DNA of 64,000 nucleotides from Allomuricauda sp. NBRC 101325 (GCF_030268205.1 NZ_BSQF01000001.1:1036649-1100648), one strand, 5' to 3'; shown: positions 54,024 through 63,297, counted from the first letter of the stretch. Notes: a model not told the origin generated them from the letters alone. Numbers and translations are program-made.

Positions 54024-55712
54024 ATGAGATGGACCATTAAACCAAAACCTACACAAGAATCCATTGATGAATTGTCCCAAGTTTTGGGTGTGGATAATTT
54101 GGTAGTGCAATTGCTCTTGCAACGTGGAATTACCAATTACGAAGAAGCTAAAGCATTTTTTCGACCCGAGTTGACCAATTTGCACGATCCATTTTTAATG
54201 AAGGACATGGATAAAGCCGTGCAACGGATTGAAGCCGCGATCACCAATCAAGAGAACATTCTGGTTTTTGGAGATTATGATGTCGATGGTACTACGGCGG
54301 TGGCTTTAATGTCCTCATTTCTTTTGGAAACCTATGCCAACGTGGCCACGTATATTCCGGACCGTTATGAAGAAGGGTATGGGGTTTCCTTCCAAGGGAT
54401 TGATTTTGCCGAGGACAATGATATTTCACTGATCATAGCACTGGATTGTGGCATCAAAGCCACCGACAAGGTTGAATATGCCAAGGAAAAAGGAATAGAT
54501 TTTATCATTTGTGACCACCACCGACCAGGAGATAAAGTACCAGATGCTGTTGCCATTTTAGATCCTAAACAAGAAGATTGTAACTATCCTTATAAAGAAT
54601 TGTGTGGTTGTGGCGTAGGTTTTAAATTGATTCAAGCTTTAGCAGCAAGACAAGGAATGTCCATGGAGGATTTATTCCCTTATTTAGATTTGGTTGCCAC
54701 GGCCATCGCCGCCGATATTGTGCCCATCACAGGGGAAAATAGGGTATTGTGCCATTTCGGATTGAAGGTGATCAATTCCAATCCAAGAACGGGTTTTCAA
54801 GCCATTATTGATCAAACCCATAAGAGTGAACTGACCATAACCGATGTGGTTTTCATGATTGCACCTCGAATCAATGCAGCGGGGCGAATGAAACATGGTC
54901 AACATGCAGTTGCATTGCTTACTGAAACTGATTTTGCAACTGCACAAAAGTATGCGCAAGAAATTGAAGCATTCAACACGGAGCGCAGAAGTCTGGACAA
55001 AGAAATTACGGAAGAAGCCATACTTCAAATCCGAGAAAATGATGAGGAAAAAAGATTCACTTCTGTGGTTTACAAAGAAGAGTGGCACAAAGGAGTGATT
55101 GGAATCGTAGCATCTAGGCTTACCGAAACCTATTACCGCCCTACATTGGTTTTCACTAAAAGTGGAGATAAATTGGCGGCGTCCGCTCGGTCCGTAAAAG
55201 GGTTTGATATTTACAATGCCCTCGAAGGTTGTTCGGATCATTTGGAGCAATTTGGAGGACATATGTATGCTGCAGGATTGACTTTGTTGGAGGAACAATA
55301 TGAAGCATTCAAAAATCAATTTGAGAAAGTGGTCTCAGAGACTATCGACCCAAAATTACTGCAACCCGAAATCACCATCGATGCCCAGATTGACATGCAT
55401 CAGATTACCCCAAAATTCATGCGCATTTTAAAACAATTCGCACCCTTTGGTCCCGGAAATATGACCCCGGTTTTTATGGTTGAGGGTTTAAAGGATTCGG
55501 GTTATGCCAGAGGAGTAGGCGAAGACGAGAAACATTTAAAAGCTAGCGTGTATCAAAATGGAACGACTCCCATTGGGGCCATCGGTTTTAATTTGGGAAA
55601 TAAATTGGATGTGGTAAAGCGAATAAAACCTTTCGATGCCGTATTTTCGTTGGACGAGAATGAATGGAACGGAACGGTGAGCCTGCAACTAAAACTCAGA
55701 GATATTCGCTAG
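54024..55712 (+). CDS. recJ: single-stranded-DNA-specific 5'-3' exonuclease
   Basis: 562 aa from ATG 54024 (MRWTIKPKPTQES). Degrades ssDNA in recombination and mismatch repair. DHH motifs: FGDYDVDGTTAVAL, ALDCGIKATDK, FIICDHHRPGD, and the DHHA1 segment around GGHMYAAGLTL; RINAAGRMKHGQHAV is conserved RecJ. Length is typical. Starts 20 bp after the REP-like hairpin; followed by an MFS gene after 6 bp. Confidence 0.96.
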   Translation: MRWTIKPKPTQESIDELSQVLGVDNLVVQLLLQRGITNYEEAKAFFRPELTNLHDPFLMKDMDKAVQRIEAAITNQENILVFGDYDVDGTTAVALMSSFLLETYANVATYIPDRYEEGYGVSFQGIDFAEDNDISLIIALDCGIKATDKVEYAKEKGIDFIICDHHRPGDKVPDAVAILDPKQEDCNYPYKELCGCGVGFKLIQALAARQGMSMEDLFPYLDLVATAIAADIVPITGENRVLCHFGLKVINSNPRTGFQAIIDQTHKSELTITDVVFMIAPRINAAGRMKHGQHAVALLTETDFATAQKYAQEIEAFNTERRSLDKEITEEAILQIRENDEEKRFTSVVYKEEWHKGVIGIVASRLTETYYRPTLVFTKSGDKLAASARSVKGFDIYNALEGCSDHLEQFGGHMYAAGLTLLEEQYEAFKNQFEKVVSETIDPKLLQPEITIDAQIDMHQITPKFMRILKQFAPFGPGNMTPVFMVEGLKDSGYARGVGEDEKHLKASVYQNGTTPIGAIGFNLGNKLDVVKRIKPFDAVFSLDENEWNGTVSLQLKLRDIR

Positions 55713-55718
55713 CTATTT

Positions 55719-56978
55719 ATGGACCCCTACGCTGCACTCCGATACAAGGAATTCAACATATTTTTAGTGGTTCGCTTTGCCATGGTTTTTGCTTGGTCCA
55801 TGCAGTTTATTGTGATTGAATGGCAAGTATATTCTTTGACCAAAGATCCACTTTCATTGGGAATTATTGGATTGATGGAGGTGATTCCAGCGGTCAGCAT
55901 GGCCCTATTTGCTGGACATATTGTAGATCAACGTGAAAAAAGAAACCTTTTGGTAACCTGTATTGCTGGGTTTTCAGTGATAAGTTTGGGATTGTTTTTA
56001 TTGAGTTGGCCAGGTCTTGAGGATTCCTGGGCACCTAAATCTATTTTGTATTCCATTTATGCCTTGGTGTTTCTGGGTGGATTTGTCCGTTCATTTTTGG
56101 GACCGACCATTTTCTCCTTGATTGCCTTGATTGTTCCCAAAAAAATATATCCCAATGCCGCTACTTGGAGTAGTTCCACTTGGCAATTGGCCTCCGTTTT
56201 GGGTCCAGCTTTAGCTGGATTTTCCATCAGTTGGATAGGGGTACACTGGAGCATGTGCCTCATTTTTGCTTTTTCTTTGATGGCGCTTTTATTTTTGTTT
56301 CAAATACCTAAAAAGCCCATTCTCAACCCTAAAATTGGAGAGCCGGTTTTTCAAAGTTTGAAAGATGGACTCAAGTTTGTTTTTGGAAGCAAAGCCATAT
56401 TTGGCGCGCTTACTTTGGATATGATTGCCGTATTGTTCGGGGGAGCGGTGGCACTTTTACCTGTTTATGCCCAAGATATTTTGCATGTAGGTTCAGAAGG
56501 GTTTGGAATTTTAAGAGCCGCACCTGCAATTGGAGCTTCCATTACCATGTTGGGATCAACCCGATTTCCATTGCATAAAAATGCGGGTAAAAAATTGTTG
56601 CTGGCCGTTTTCGGTTTCGGGGTTTGTATTATCGTATTTGGACTTTCAGAACTTTTTTGGTTATCGGTTATTGCCTTGTTCTTGAGTGGAGCTGTGGATG
56701 GAATTTCCATGATCATTCGTCAAACCATTTTACAATTAAAAACTCCTGACAACATGAGGGGAAGGGTTGCATCGGTAAATTCGATGTTCGTGGGGTCTTC
56801 CAATGAGCTAGGTGCTTTTGAAAGTGGATTGGCGGCCAAATTATTGGGAACTGTCACGGCTGTGGTATTCGGTGGATGCATGACCTTGCTTACGGCTGGT
56901 GCCACAGCAGTAATTTCACCAACCTTTAGAAAATTGGATCTACAAAAGGATATTGACGAACACGAAAAGGAAGATTAA
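55719..56978 (+). CDS. MFS transporter, enterobactin-exporter-like (EntS) subfamily
   Basis: 419 aa with about twelve membrane segments. Features of the EntS/multidrug group: WQVYSLTKDPLSLGIIGLMEVIP, GHIVDQREKRNLL (loop 2-3 motif) and QTILQLKTPDNMRGRVASVNSMF in the C-terminal half. Substrate unknown. Its TAA overlaps lpxH's on the other strand through TTAA (56975-56978). Likely co-transcribed with recJ. Confidence 0.88.
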   Translation: MDPYAALRYKEFNIFLVVRFAMVFAWSMQFIVIEWQVYSLTKDPLSLGIIGLMEVIPAVSMALFAGHIVDQREKRNLLVTCIAGFSVISLGLFLLSWPGLEDSWAPKSILYSIYALVFLGGFVRSFLGPTIFSLIALIVPKKIYPNAATWSSSTWQLASVLGPALAGFSISWIGVHWSMCLIFAFSLMALLFLFQIPKKPILNPKIGEPVFQSLKDGLKFVFGSKAIFGALTLDMIAVLFGGAVALLPVYAQDILHVGSEGFGILRAAPAIGASITMLGSTRFPLHKNAGKKLLLAVFGFGVCIIVFGLSELFWLSVIALFLSGAVDGISMIIRQTILQLKTPDNMRGRVASVNSMFVGSSNELGAFESGLAAKLLGTVTAVVFGGCMTLLTAGATAVISPTFRKLDLQKDIDEHEKED

Positions 56979-57742
56979 GCTTCGAATTTTTCCAATCTCA
57001 GGTTTTCTCCATCAAAAATAGCAAACGTAAAATAGGAAATCCAATCGCCTAAATTGGTATAGGTAGACTTTTCATTCAGTTTGATTTCCATCGGTAAATG
57101 GCGGTGCCCAAAAATAAAATGGTCGTAATGCTGGGTTTCCAATTTGCGTTTGGCATACAGGATCAACCACTCTTTGTCCTCCCCTAAAAATTTAGCATCG
57201 GCTTCCCCTGAAATAATTTTATTGTTCACGGATAAATGTTGACCCAATCGAACCCCAAGGTCTGGGTGCAACCATTTGAACAACCATTTGGAAAGAGGAT
57301 TGGTAAACACTTTTTTCATCCGTTTAAAACCCTTGTCGTGTGGACCCAATCCATCACCATGCCCAATAAAAAAGGAAGTGTTGTTGATGTTAAACTGTTG
57401 TGGATTGTGATAAACAGGGATGTTGAGCTCTTCTTCAAAATACCCGTTCATCCAAAGATCGTGATTGCCAACAAAATAGGTAATTTGGATGCCCATGTCC
57501 GAAAGCTCGGCCAATTTGCCTAAGGTTCGGGTAAACCCTTTAGGGATTACAGTTTTATACTCAAACCAAAAGTCAAAAAGGTCACCCATTAAAAAAATGG
57601 CAGCAGCATCGTGCTTAATGGAATCCAACCACGCTACAAACTTTTTTTCACGGGGCAAACTATCCTTTGAAGTGGGGGCACCGAGATGGTTGTCGCTGGC
57701 GAAATAGACTTTTTTGCCTTCGGTAAGGGTAATATCCTTCAT
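56975..57742 (-). CDS. lpxH: UDP-2,3-diacylglucosamine diphosphatase
   Basis: Hydrolyses UDP-2,3-diacylglucosamine to lipid X in lipid A synthesis. 255 aa calcineurin-like phosphoesterase: metal sites in SDNHLG, GDLFDFWFEY, GNHDLW, GHGDGLG and FGHRHLP. Peripheral membrane enzyme. Its ATG follows the stop of a 30-codon membrane-protein ORF without a gap (TAA-ATG), implying coupling. Confidence 0.92.
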   Translation of the reverse strand: MKDITLTEGKKVYFASDNHLGAPTSKDSLPREKKFVAWLDSIKHDAAAIFLMGDLFDFWFEYKTVIPKGFTRTLGKLAELSDMGIQITYFVGNHDLWMNGYFEEELNIPVYHNPQQFNINNTSFFIGHGDGLGPHDKGFKRMKKVFTNPLSKWLFKWLHPDLGVRLGQHLSVNNKIISGEADAKFLGEDKEWLILYAKRKLETQHYDHFIFGHRHLPMEIKLNEKSTYTNLGDWISYFTFAIFDGENLRLEKFEA

Positions 57743-57835
57743 TTATCTTTTAAAGCGTCGGTTACTTCTAATCCTATTGACCACGTAGACTACAACTACA
57801 AAAAGGGCCAAAATGGGGAACATTAAATTCGTCAT
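57743..57835 (-). CDS. 30-aa single-span membrane protein, directly upstream of lpxH
   Basis: ATG (57835-57833) to TAA (57745-57743) encodes 30 residues: polar MTN, a hydrophobic span of about 16 residues (FPILALFVVVVYVV), then a strongly basic tail NRIRSNRRFKR, positive-inside topology. Stop abuts the lpxH start, and codon use resembles a real gene (Leu, Val and Arg codons mixed). No family is recognised. It could be a small LpxH-associated membrane anchor or regulator; alternatively a chance ORF. Confidence 0.5.
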   Translation of the reverse strand: MTNLMFPILALFVVVVYVVNRIRSNRRFKR

Positions 57836-57841
57836 AATATT

Positions 57842-58609
57842 TTATTTTTTAAATTTTTCCAATGCTTGTTTTGTATTGGGCGAAAGCGCAAGTTTACCGG
57901 AAGCTTCGGCACGTTCCAACAAAAGGGAGTCCCAATGTTCGGTGCCTTCCCACAATACTTTTTTCATTTCAGAGAGCGCTTCAGGATTGTAAGTGGCCAA
58001 TTTTTGAAGGTGAATTTCAAGCTCCTTGTCCATTTCAGAAATGGAATCATAAACTTTGGCATACAAACCTTTTTCTTTGGCCCAATAGGCATTTTTCCAT
58101 TCAGTGGGATATAGGGTTAACTCTGCGAGGGCTGCTTTTCCCATTTTGCGCTCTACGGCCGGAGCAATCACAAAGGGACCAATTCCAATTGAGATTTCAG
58201 AAAGTTTGATGGCCGCTTCAACGGTGGCGTGCACATAATCGCAGGCCGAGGCCAATCCGACCCCACCACCAACGGTTTTGCCCTGAACACGCCCAATTAT
58301 GGGTTTGGGACATTTGCGCATGGCATTGATCACATTAGCAAACCCACTAAAAAACTGTTTGCCTTCCTCCAAATTGGAAATGGCAACCAATTCATCAAAA
58401 GAAGCACCTGCACAAAAAGCCCTATCGCCTTCGGATTTTAAAACGATGATGGAAACCTCATCATTCTGTGACAACTGGTCAAATTCATTGGCAAGTCTTG
58501 CCAATAGTTCAGAAACAAAAGAATTACTGGCAGGATGCCCGAACTCAATTGTCGCGATCCTGTTTTCAATTTTGGTGTATAAACTTCCGTTGGTTCTATC
58601 TGTTGTCAT
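57842..58609 (-). CDS. enoyl-CoA hydratase/isomerase family protein
   Basis: 255 aa crotonase fold. Oxyanion-hole motif SEGDRAFCAGASFDEL and VQGKTVGGGVGLASACDYVHAT. A Glu is present in the usual region (SIGIGPFVIAPAVERKMG), so activity is plausible. Substrate undetermined; fatty-acid or branched-chain catabolism are typical roles. Six bp downstream is the start of the small membrane ORF; MATE gene ends 33 bp upstream. Confidence 0.88.
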   Translation of the reverse strand: MTTDRTNGSLYTKIENRIATIEFGHPASNSFVSELLARLANEFDQLSQNDEVSIIVLKSEGDRAFCAGASFDELVAISNLEEGKQFFSGFANVINAMRKCPKPIIGRVQGKTVGGGVGLASACDYVHATVEAAIKLSEISIGIGPFVIAPAVERKMGKAALAELTLYPTEWKNAYWAKEKGLYAKVYDSISEMDKELEIHLQKLATYNPEALSEMKKVLWEGTEHWDSLLLERAEASGKLALSPNTKQALEKFKK

Positions 58610-58642
58610 TAATTCGAATATCAGATGTCCGTGAGCGCTAAA

Positions 58643-59977
58643 TTAGTGGTTTTGAACCAAGGGGTGGAACTTTTGTCTAAATTTCCAGACCAAGGTGAAG
58701 CCGCGAATCATCATCCAAACAACAAAAGCGATCCAAATGGCATAGAATCCCCAACCTAAAAACTTTCCGAGGTAAAGGGTAGGAATGAAGCCCAAAAAGG
58801 TAGCGGCCAAAAGTACATTCCTCAAGTATTTCATCTCGCCCATTCCCTTGAACAACCCATCAAAAACAAAGGCTAGGGTATTCATGGGCAATCCAAGAAT
58901 TACAATATAAAAGATGCCATAAAAAGTGGAGAGTACGATACTTTCATTGGAAAAAAGGCGACCGATGGGCTGGTAGAAAATAAAGCCAATGAGCATTAAT
59001 CCAACACTTACCACCATGCCATAAAGCACTGTTTTTTTCGCTAGTTCCCAAAGTCCAGCATAGTCCTTCGCACCTAAAAGCTTGCCACCCATACTATTTC
59101 CGGCAGCTGAAAATCCGTCGATAAAAAATGCGGAAAACAACCAGAGGTTGATGGCGATGGTGTGTGCCCCGATATACTCGTCGCCCAAAGTGGTGGCCTC
59201 TCGAACAGCCAACATTAAAGCAGCATTCAAGGCAATGGTACGTACAAAAAGGTTGAGGCTCATTGCAATTACCCGATTCATTTCTTTGTTGAGGGGAAAA
59301 ACCAGCTTCATGCTGATTTCTGTTTTTTTCAACAACAAAACCAAAGCAATAATTGCCATGATGGCCTGGGAGATTAAACTAGCCCATGCAGCTCCTTCAA
59401 GGTACATAGCGGGTAAAATGCCGTCTATTCCGTAAACGAAGGCAAAATCCAAAACAATGTTCAAGCCCGCTCCCAGCATTGCAATGACCATGGGATAGAA
59501 AGTGTTTTGAAGTCCTCGGAAGATTCCAAAAACAGCAAAGGTGAACAACGTTAACGGGAATCCCCAAACACGAATGGAATAATAGGAAATGCAATACTCC
59601 AATATCTTTCCTGAGGCATTGAAGAGAGAAAATATTTCTTCGATAACAAAAATGGTCGTCAACAAAACGAAAATACTGAGGAGAATATTAAAGAATATGG
59701 CCTGTGCGGGAAGGTTTTTTACTTTGTCCAATTTACCTGCTCCGAGGTATTGGGATATGATGGCCGAAATAGAGCTACGGGTTTGTCCAAGTACCCAAAT
59801 CAACATGGATAAAAACGACCCAACGATGCCCGCAGCGGCCAAGGATTCCAATCCATCGACTGGAATATTCCCCACAATAGCCGTGTCGGTGATGGAGAGA
59901 ATTGGTTCTGCAATTCCTGAAATGGTTGCAGGAATGGCCAATCGACCGATGCTCTTAAAATTAACAGGTGTACTCAA
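58643..59977 (-). CDS. MATE-family multidrug/sodium antiporter
   Basis: 444 aa, twelve membrane segments in two homologous halves. The first half opens FKSIGRLAIPATISGIAEPILSITDTAIVGN, the second VRTIALNAALMLAVREATTLGDEYIGAHTIAIN, both typical of DinF-like MATE proteins. Exports cationic compounds in exchange for Na+ or H+. Separated from the GNAT gene by 12 bp, same strand. Confidence 0.92.
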   Translation of the reverse strand: MSTPVNFKSIGRLAIPATISGIAEPILSITDTAIVGNIPVDGLESLAAAGIVGSFLSMLIWVLGQTRSSISAIISQYLGAGKLDKVKNLPAQAIFFNILLSIFVLLTTIFVIEEIFSLFNASGKILEYCISYYSIRVWGFPLTLFTFAVFGIFRGLQNTFYPMVIAMLGAGLNIVLDFAFVYGIDGILPAMYLEGAAWASLISQAIMAIIALVLLLKKTEISMKLVFPLNKEMNRVIAMSLNLFVRTIALNAALMLAVREATTLGDEYIGAHTIAINLWLFSAFFIDGFSAAGNSMGGKLLGAKDYAGLWELAKKTVLYGMVVSVGLMLIGFIFYQPIGRLFSNESIVLSTFYGIFYIVILGLPMNTLAFVFDGLFKGMGEMKYLRNVLLAATFLGFIPTLYLGKFLGWGFYAIWIAFVVWMMIRGFTLVWKFRQKFHPLVQNH

Positions 59978-59989
59978 ATCGGCCGCAAG

Positions 59990-60490
59990 TTAAAGCACTA
60001 ATTCATAACAATGAAAGGGATGCTCACTTTGTTTGGGGAAGAAGATATCACCCAATTTTTGGTAGCCTCGTTGTTCGTAAAACCGCTGGTTTCTCTGGTT
60101 TTGGGAAAAGGTATCCAAGCGCACTGATACAAATCCCTTTTTTTTGGAGTGATCTTCAGCAAAATCCATGAGTTGCTGAGCGAATCCTTTACCTTGATGG
60201 TTGGGGTGTATGCTCAGTCGGTGGATGTAGGTACTATTTCCATTTGGTGTGAGCCATGCAATAGGTTTGTATTCTTCATCCATGAATGTGGAAATTACAA
60301 TCGTACCCACAACAATTTCACTTTCGGTTATTACAAAAAGTTCGCCTCGTTCCAAGTCTTTCAGAAATGCACTTTCGGAAGGATAGTGTTCGTTCCACTG
60401 AAAAATACCGTTCGACTCCATTTTTTGGGCGCATGCCTTGGTTATGGTCAAGATATGTTCCAATTCAGATATCTTTGCGGGTCTTATCAT
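59990..60490 (-). CDS. GNAT-family N-acetyltransferase
   Basis: 166 aa. Acetyl-CoA-binding motif A LSIHPNHQGKGFAQQLMDFAED (Q/RxxGxG/A form) and a motif B segment VRLDTFSQNQRNQRFYEQRGYQK. N-terminus IRPAKISELEHILTITKAC is typical. Acyl acceptor unknown. Divergent from the USP gene, 53 bp apart. Confidence 0.9.
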   Translation of the reverse strand: MIRPAKISELEHILTITKACAQKMESNGIFQWNEHYPSESAFLKDLERGELFVITESEIVVGTIVISTFMDEEYKPIAWLTPNGNSTYIHRLSIHPNHQGKGFAQQLMDFAEDHSKKKGFVSVRLDTFSQNQRNQRFYEQRGYQKLGDIFFPKQSEHPFHCYELVL

Positions 60491-60543
60491 TGATTGATTT
60501 CAATTTAATTGTAAATTTAAGGTTTAAACGTAATCACCAAACC

Positions 60544-61341
60544 ATGAACAACATTCTTGTACCCATTGGGACATCTCCTGATTCTTCTAAAACGCTTCAA
60601 TATGCCATAGATTTTGCTTCCCAATTTGGGGCACATGTCTATATGATGGACGTATTTTCAGTGGCAGCGGCCGTTGGAACTTTGGCCAATGTTGAGGAAA
60701 AAGTGGCCAAAAGCGCCAAAGAACATTTAAGAGATGTTTTGGAACAGGTAGACACTAAAGGTGTTGATGTGAAAATGGCCACCTATAATGGGGATATTGT
60801 TGACGGCTTAAAGGAAATCGACAAGGAATTGGGCATTGATTTGATCATTATTGCACCAAAAAGTAATGATATTCAAGAAGAATTATACTTAGGAAACACT
60901 TCTGGAAGAATTATCAAACAAACCGAAATACCAACCTTGATCGTACCAAAAGGAACCGAATTTAAGCCTGCGAAAAAGATATTGACCGCCTTTGGTTCTG
61001 GTATCCTTAAGCGAAATAGTATCCTGAATCCTTTGATCATCATCAAAAATAAATTTAGGTCCGAGGTTAGCCTATTGTTGGTAAAAAGGCCAGGATATAC
61101 CCAAGACGATCTTAAGATCAATACCGCTTTAATGGACTTGAGCACCCAATTGTCCATCACCGAAAATGCAACCACTTATTTAGGGGTAACGGAGTATTTT
61201 CAGAAGGAGCACCCAGATATGTTGTGCGTGTTCCGCAGAAAGCGTGGATTCTTTAAAATATTATGGGAAAAGAACACGATTTTAAAGTCTGAGTTCTTTG
61301 TGCCGATTCCAGTTTTGGTACTCAGCGTTAAAAAAGACTAA
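60544..61341 (+). CDS. universal stress protein, tandem-domain (UspA type)
   Basis: 265 aa from ATG 60544 (MNNILVPIGTSPDSSKTLQYAID), with two USP domains: 1-140, containing the ATP-loop-like LGNTSGRIIKQTEIPTLIVP, and a degenerate second copy 150-265. An upstream in-frame extension to 60286 runs antisense through the GNAT gene and is not used. Cytoplasmic stress survival factor; ligand unknown. tRNA-Ala follows 56 bp downstream. Confidence 0.9.
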   Translation: MNNILVPIGTSPDSSKTLQYAIDFASQFGAHVYMMDVFSVAAAVGTLANVEEKVAKSAKEHLRDVLEQVDTKGVDVKMATYNGDIVDGLKEIDKELGIDLIIIAPKSNDIQEELYLGNTSGRIIKQTEIPTLIVPKGTEFKPAKKILTAFGSGILKRNSILNPLIIIKNKFRSEVSLLLVKRPGYTQDDLKINTALMDLSTQLSITENATTYLGVTEYFQKEHPDMLCVFRRKRGFFKILWEKNTILKSEFFVPIPVLVLSVKKD

Positions 61342-61397
61342 GGAAGCGCGCAATTTTTGATACTTTCAGAAAAAAGTATTTCCTTTGCGCACGCTTT

Positions 61398-61474
61398 GGG
61401 GGATTAGCTCAGTTGGCTAGAGCGCTTGCCTGGCAGGCAAGAGGCCACCGGTTCGAATCCGGTATTCTCCACCA
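61398..61474 (+). tRNA. tRNA-Ala (anticodon GGC)
   Basis: 77 bases with CCA encoded. Acceptor GGGGGAT pairs with ATTCTCC; D-loop AGCTCAGTTGGCTAGAGC; anticodon arm CTTGC-CTGGCAG-GCAAG with GGC; T-arm ACCGG-TTCGAAT-CCGGT. Confidence 0.96.
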
Positions 61475-61481
61475 AAATTGT

Positions 61482-61512
61482 AAAAGCACCTCAAATGGGG
61501 TGCTTTTTTTAT
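61482..61512 (+). terminator. terminator after tRNA-Ala
   Basis: GC-rich stem AAAAGCACC (61482-61490) with GGTGCTTTT (61499-61507), 8-base loop, T tract. The same palindrome could serve the opposing pseudouridine synthase gene. Confidence 0.85.
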
Positions 61513-61521
61513 AGATTTTGA

Positions 61522-62544
61522 TTAAGTAAATATCTTCCCAAACTTTTTAGGAAGCTCATCCACAATACAAATTTTTTCCTTGTTCAAAGGATGTACAAAT
61601 TCCAGTGCATAAGCGTGTAAATACAACCCTTTTCCTTTTAATAATAAGCCTTCCAAGAAATAATCCCTATCACCCAATATTGGATTTCCTAAAGCAAATA
61701 GGTGCTTTCGCAACTGATGTCTACGACCCGTTTTGGGAGTTAGTTTTACCAAATTGAGTTGTCCAAAACGATCTGAGGTTACAGATTGAACCACTTTAAA
61801 GTAAGATTGTGAGGGTTTGCCATCAATTTCAGATGTTATGGCTCCACTCGCTTCCATGTTGCCAATAGTAACTGCATAATATGTTTTAGCAATAACTTTT
61901 TCCTCAAACATTTGGTTCAGCAAACGGATACTGTTCTTTGTTTTACCTACTAAAATTATTCCTGTTGTGGCATAGTCCAAACGGTGTACGGGTTGTGGTG
62001 TGGTAGCATCCTTTAGGGAGCTCGGTCTTAGATTTTGTGACAGGGCATTGACAATGGTCTTGAACTTGTTGCCACTCACTTCAATGCCTGCTGGTTTATG
62101 AATGGCAGCCAAATATTCATCTTCAAACAAGACTTTGAGAGGGAAAATGAGTTGCTTTTTGGGTTTAGACTCTTCAGGTATTGACAACACAATGTGTTCT
62201 CCACCAGTGATGATAGTGGCAGTAGTAGACAAAGAACCATTTACGGTTATATAGTTTTTCTTTAAGGCTTTTTTTAATGCAGATTTGCTAGTAATTGTCT
62301 CGAAAATACCAACTCCATATTCTTGTAATCGTTGAGGAGATATATGATTAGGGACTATATGGGTTTCAGATTGTTGGATTGTTGGATTGTTGGATTGTTG
62401 GATTGTTGGATTGTTGGATTGTTGGATTGTTGGATTGTTGGATTGTTGGGGTACGATTAGTAAAAGTACGGTTTTTGAAAATTCATTTTTGAACCAATAA
62501 ATACTTAGAAACATTAACCATCCTTTAGGATGGATTACTTGCAT
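61522..62544 (-). CDS. RluA-family pseudouridine synthase with 8-bp-repeat N-terminus
   Basis: Isomerises uridine in 23S or tRNA substrates. The enzyme core starts at about residue 66 (QSETHIVPNHISPQRLQEYGVG) with an S4-like RNA-binding domain, then catalytic HRLDYATTGIILVGKTK (Asp) and GRRHQLRKHLFALGNPILGD. The first 65 residues are unusual: starts at ATG 62544 or 62514, followed by repeated NNPTIQQS encoded by ten perfect GATTGTTG units (plus strand). No ATG occurs after the repeat in this frame, so translation must begin before it, or at a non-standard codon. Confidence 0.88.
   Translation of the reverse strand: MQVIHPKGWLMFLSIYWFKNEFSKTVLLLIVPQQSNNPTIQQSNNPTIQQSNNPTIQQSETHIVPNHISPQRLQEYGVGIFETITSKSALKKALKKNYITVNGSLSTTATIITGGEHIVLSIPEESKPKKQLIFPLKVLFEDEYLAAIHKPAGIEVSGNKFKTIVNALSQNLRPSSLKDATTPQPVHRLDYATTGIILVGKTKNSIRLLNQMFEEKVIAKTYYAVTIGNMEASGAITSEIDGKPSQSYFKVVQSVTSDRFGQLNLVKLTPKTGRRHQLRKHLFALGNPILGDRDYFLEGLLLKGKGLYLHAYALEFVHPLNKEKICIVDELPKKFGKIFT
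62369..62448. repeat. ten perfect tandem copies of an 8-bp unit (GATTGTTG)
   Basis: 80 bp of exact 8-bp repeats, reading NNPTIQQS on the minus strand over each 24 bp. Since 8 is not divisible by 3, gain or loss of one unit shifts the frame of the pseudouridine synthase. Confidence 0.95.
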
Positions 62545-62586
62545 TTGGCATATGCTTTTTTGAACTTTACTTCAAAACAAATTAAT

Positions 62587-63297
62587 ATGAGTCTAGAAGG
62601 AAAAGTTGCATATATCACAGGTGGAACCAAGGGTATTGGTTTTGGAATCGCTGAATGTTTATTGGAACAGGGAATGAAAGTTGCCATTAGTGGTCGTAGC
62701 CAAGAAGGCGTAGATTGGGCCGTACAAAATCTTGGTGATGGAGAACGGGTTTTGGGTTTGGGTTCCGATGTTGCCAAATTGGAAGATGAAAAAAATGCGG
62801 TGGATAAAATTTTAGCTACTTGGGGTAGATTGGATGTTGTGATGGCCAATGCAGGGGTCGGTAAATTTGCACCCATAGATGAGATGTCGGATAAAGACTG
62901 GCATCAAATGATCGATACCAATTTGAATGGGGTGTTCCATACCTTAAAAGCTACAGTTGAAGCTTTGAAAGAATCCGAAGGTTACTACATGACCTTGGCC
63001 AGTTTGGCGGGCACCAACTTTTTTGCCACAGCAGCAGGATACAATGCCACTAAATTTGGTGTAGTTGGATTTACCCAAGCTGCTATGCTTGATCTACGGA
63101 AATACAACATTAAAGTGACCACGATTATGCCAGGATCCGTAGCGAGTCATTTTAACGACCACGAACCTTCGGAACAAGATGCATGGAAAATACAACCAGA
63201 GGACATAGGAAAGCTTGTGGTGGATTTGCTTACCATGCACCCACGTACATTGCCAAGTAAAATTGAAGTGCGGCCTACGCGTCCCGATCTAAAGTAA
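62587..63297 (+). CDS. SDR-family oxidoreductase
   Basis: 236 aa from ATG 62587 (MSLEGKVAYITGG). TGGTKGIG cofactor motif, VMANAGVG, catalytic Ser region TLASLAG and YNATK (Tyr-x-x-x-Lys). R at ISGRSQEG suggests NADP(H). Substrate unknown. Short for the family, ending shortly after the lid region. The 42-bp gap to the divergent pseudouridine synthase contains the shared promoter region. Confidence 0.9.
   Translation: MSLEGKVAYITGGTKGIGFGIAECLLEQGMKVAISGRSQEGVDWAVQNLGDGERVLGLGSDVAKLEDEKNAVDKILATWGRLDVVMANAGVGKFAPIDEMSDKDWHQMIDTNLNGVFHTLKATVEALKESEGYYMTLASLAGTNFFATAAGYNATKFGVVGFTQAAMLDLRKYNIKVTTIMPGSVASHFNDHEPSEQDAWKIQPEDIGKLVVDLLTMHPRTLPSKIEVRPTRPDLK

Noticed and set aside
54684-55319. 211-aa minus-strand ORF
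   Set aside because: Antisense shadow of recJ; Phe/Ser/His-rich composition is typical of reverse-strand translation.
60286-60543. N-terminal extension of the USP gene
   Set aside because: It would run antisense through the GNAT gene; the USP family start is exactly at 60544.
62369-62448. CRISPR array
   Set aside because: The repeats are contiguous 8-bp units with no spacers and no cas genes nearby.
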